NCBI GenBank assembly: GCA_014729205.1
Contig: WJKG01000353.1
Span: 1 to 5,399 of the forward strand
DNA: 5,399 nt
Source of the DNA: a candidate division GN15 bacterium
GTDB lineage: Bacteria; Zixibacteria; MSB-5A5; GN15; FEB-12
Reading direction: 5' to 3'
Shown: piece by piece, positions 4,917 to 5,399 of the stretch
How positions within the stretch are numbered: the first letter of the stretch is position 1
Layout of the letters: the number at the start of each line of letters is the position of its first letter
Position numbers and translations under genes: made by a program
The notes under the pieces: generated by a model
Databases searched by the model: none
Told to the model about the DNA's origin: nothing
Seen by the model: only the letters and a program-made list of their open reading frames with translations

Positions 4917-5399
4917 TTATTGATACAAATACATCAACTGGGGACCGCTCTGCGACCGGTTTACCGCCTGAGTAACGCCGGAGAACAGACTCCCCATCAG
5001 ATCGAAGAGGCTGACCTCTTTTCGCTTGTAGGGCCGAACTACCTTGGGCTCGCCGCGTATATCGGCCAGCTCGGCAGCAAGCTCAATAGCCTCGTTCAAG
5101 CCACCCAGCGTATCAACCAGGCCATAGTTATACGCCTGATGCCCCGTATAGATTGATCCATCGGCCAGACGACGAACATCGTCCTCCTCCAGCCCGCGCC
5201 CCTCCGTCACAGCAGCCACAAACTGCTCGTGGGTATCCATGATCACCGACTGCAGCATTAGCCGCTCCTCGTCAGTGAGATCCCTGGACATGTTACCGAC
5301 ATCTTTGAGATCGCCAGATTTTACCGTCTGCAGGTCCACACCGATCTTATCCATCAATCCCTCGGCCGTATAAATCTGCATGATGACACCGATGGAACC
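4917..5399 (-). CDS. sppA: Signal peptide peptidase SppA (family S49), C-terminal 160 residues
   Basis: The frame is open from the window edge at 5399 to a TAA at 4919-4917, so the N-terminal half, including the membrane anchor and the catalytic Ser, lies outside. An internal ATG at 5381 is not the start: the six codons before it read GSIGVI and continue the conserved (T/L)GS(I/L)GV motif. The SGDLKD segment holds Lys32 of the fragment (codon 5306-5304), which matches the catalytic Lys of the Ser-Lys dyad in Bacillus subtilis-type SppA. Further landmarks are the SRDLTDEER segment, an LADGSIYTGHQA motif and a GLVDTLGG motif. SppA is a membrane-bound protease that degrades cleaved signal peptides. 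The length suggests the short single-domain form. A terminator follows the gene closely. Confidence 0.95.
   Translation of the reverse strand, partial: GSIGVIMQIYTAEGLMDKIGVDLQTVKSGDLKDVGNMSRDLTDEERLMLQSVIMDTHEQFVAAVTEGRGLEEDDVRRLADGSIYTGHQAYNYGLVDTLGGLNEAIELAAELADIRGEPKVVRPYKRKEVSLFDLMGSLFSGVTQAVNRSQSGPQLMYLYQ

Noticed and set aside
5379..5381. ATG as the start of the sppA-like frame
   Set aside because: Codons before it continue the conserved GSIGV motif to the window edge, so the gene is truncated by the window rather than starting here.

Overview
The window holds ordinary bacterial housekeeping genes next to genes for large secreted proteins. Every supported gene lies on the minus strand, so transcription runs from high to low coordinates. 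The C-terminal domain encoded at 411-677 (a QNYPNPFNP motif, a GVYFY motif and a KMLLLK end) is the type IX secretion sorting tail typical of the Fibrobacteres-Chlorobi-Bacteroidetes (FCB) superphylum. With its cohesin-like and BACON-like modules and moderately high GC, it suggests an uncultivated FCB-group bacterium such as candidate division Zixibacteria or a relative. The phylum is an inference; no marker gene here settles it.

Layout in transcription order. (1) 5399-4917: the C-terminal part of a short-form signal peptide peptidase SppA, followed by an intrinsic terminator at 4863-4889. (2) 4863-4726: a regulatory region with two overlapping inverted repeats and a sigma-70-like promoter whose -35 is a perfect TTGACA. 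(3) 4725-4441: an HU/IHF-family DNA-binding protein that most likely starts at a GTG rather than the longer TTG. (4) 4416-4321: a 31-codon gene for an extremely basic peptide of the AURKAIP1/COX24 (mS38-like) type, 24 nt after HU. (5) 4320-4165: a non-coding stretch rich in short inverted repeats, ending in a strong terminator hairpin at 4164-4132. That terminator sits only 16 nt upstream of the next start codon. (6) 4115-408: a single reading frame of 1236 codons for a secreted multi-domain protein. It contains a signal peptide, seven WxD repeats (probable seven-bladed beta-propeller), three BACON/Ig-like domains, three cohesin-like modules and the sorting domain. An in-frame TAG at 2843-2841 cuts it in two. 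(7) 279-1: the start of a small secreted protein of unknown function, cut by the window edge.

The main observation is the in-frame TAG. It falls inside the first BACON-like domain, and the residues on both sides align without gaps to the second copy of that domain, where the matching residue is Gln. The signal peptide is therefore on one fragment and the sorting tail on the other. The downstream fragment has no convincing start site. A recent nonsense mutation, a sequence error (CAG to TAG) or stop-codon readthrough would each explain this. The gene's natural final stop is also TAG, which argues against general reassignment of that codon.
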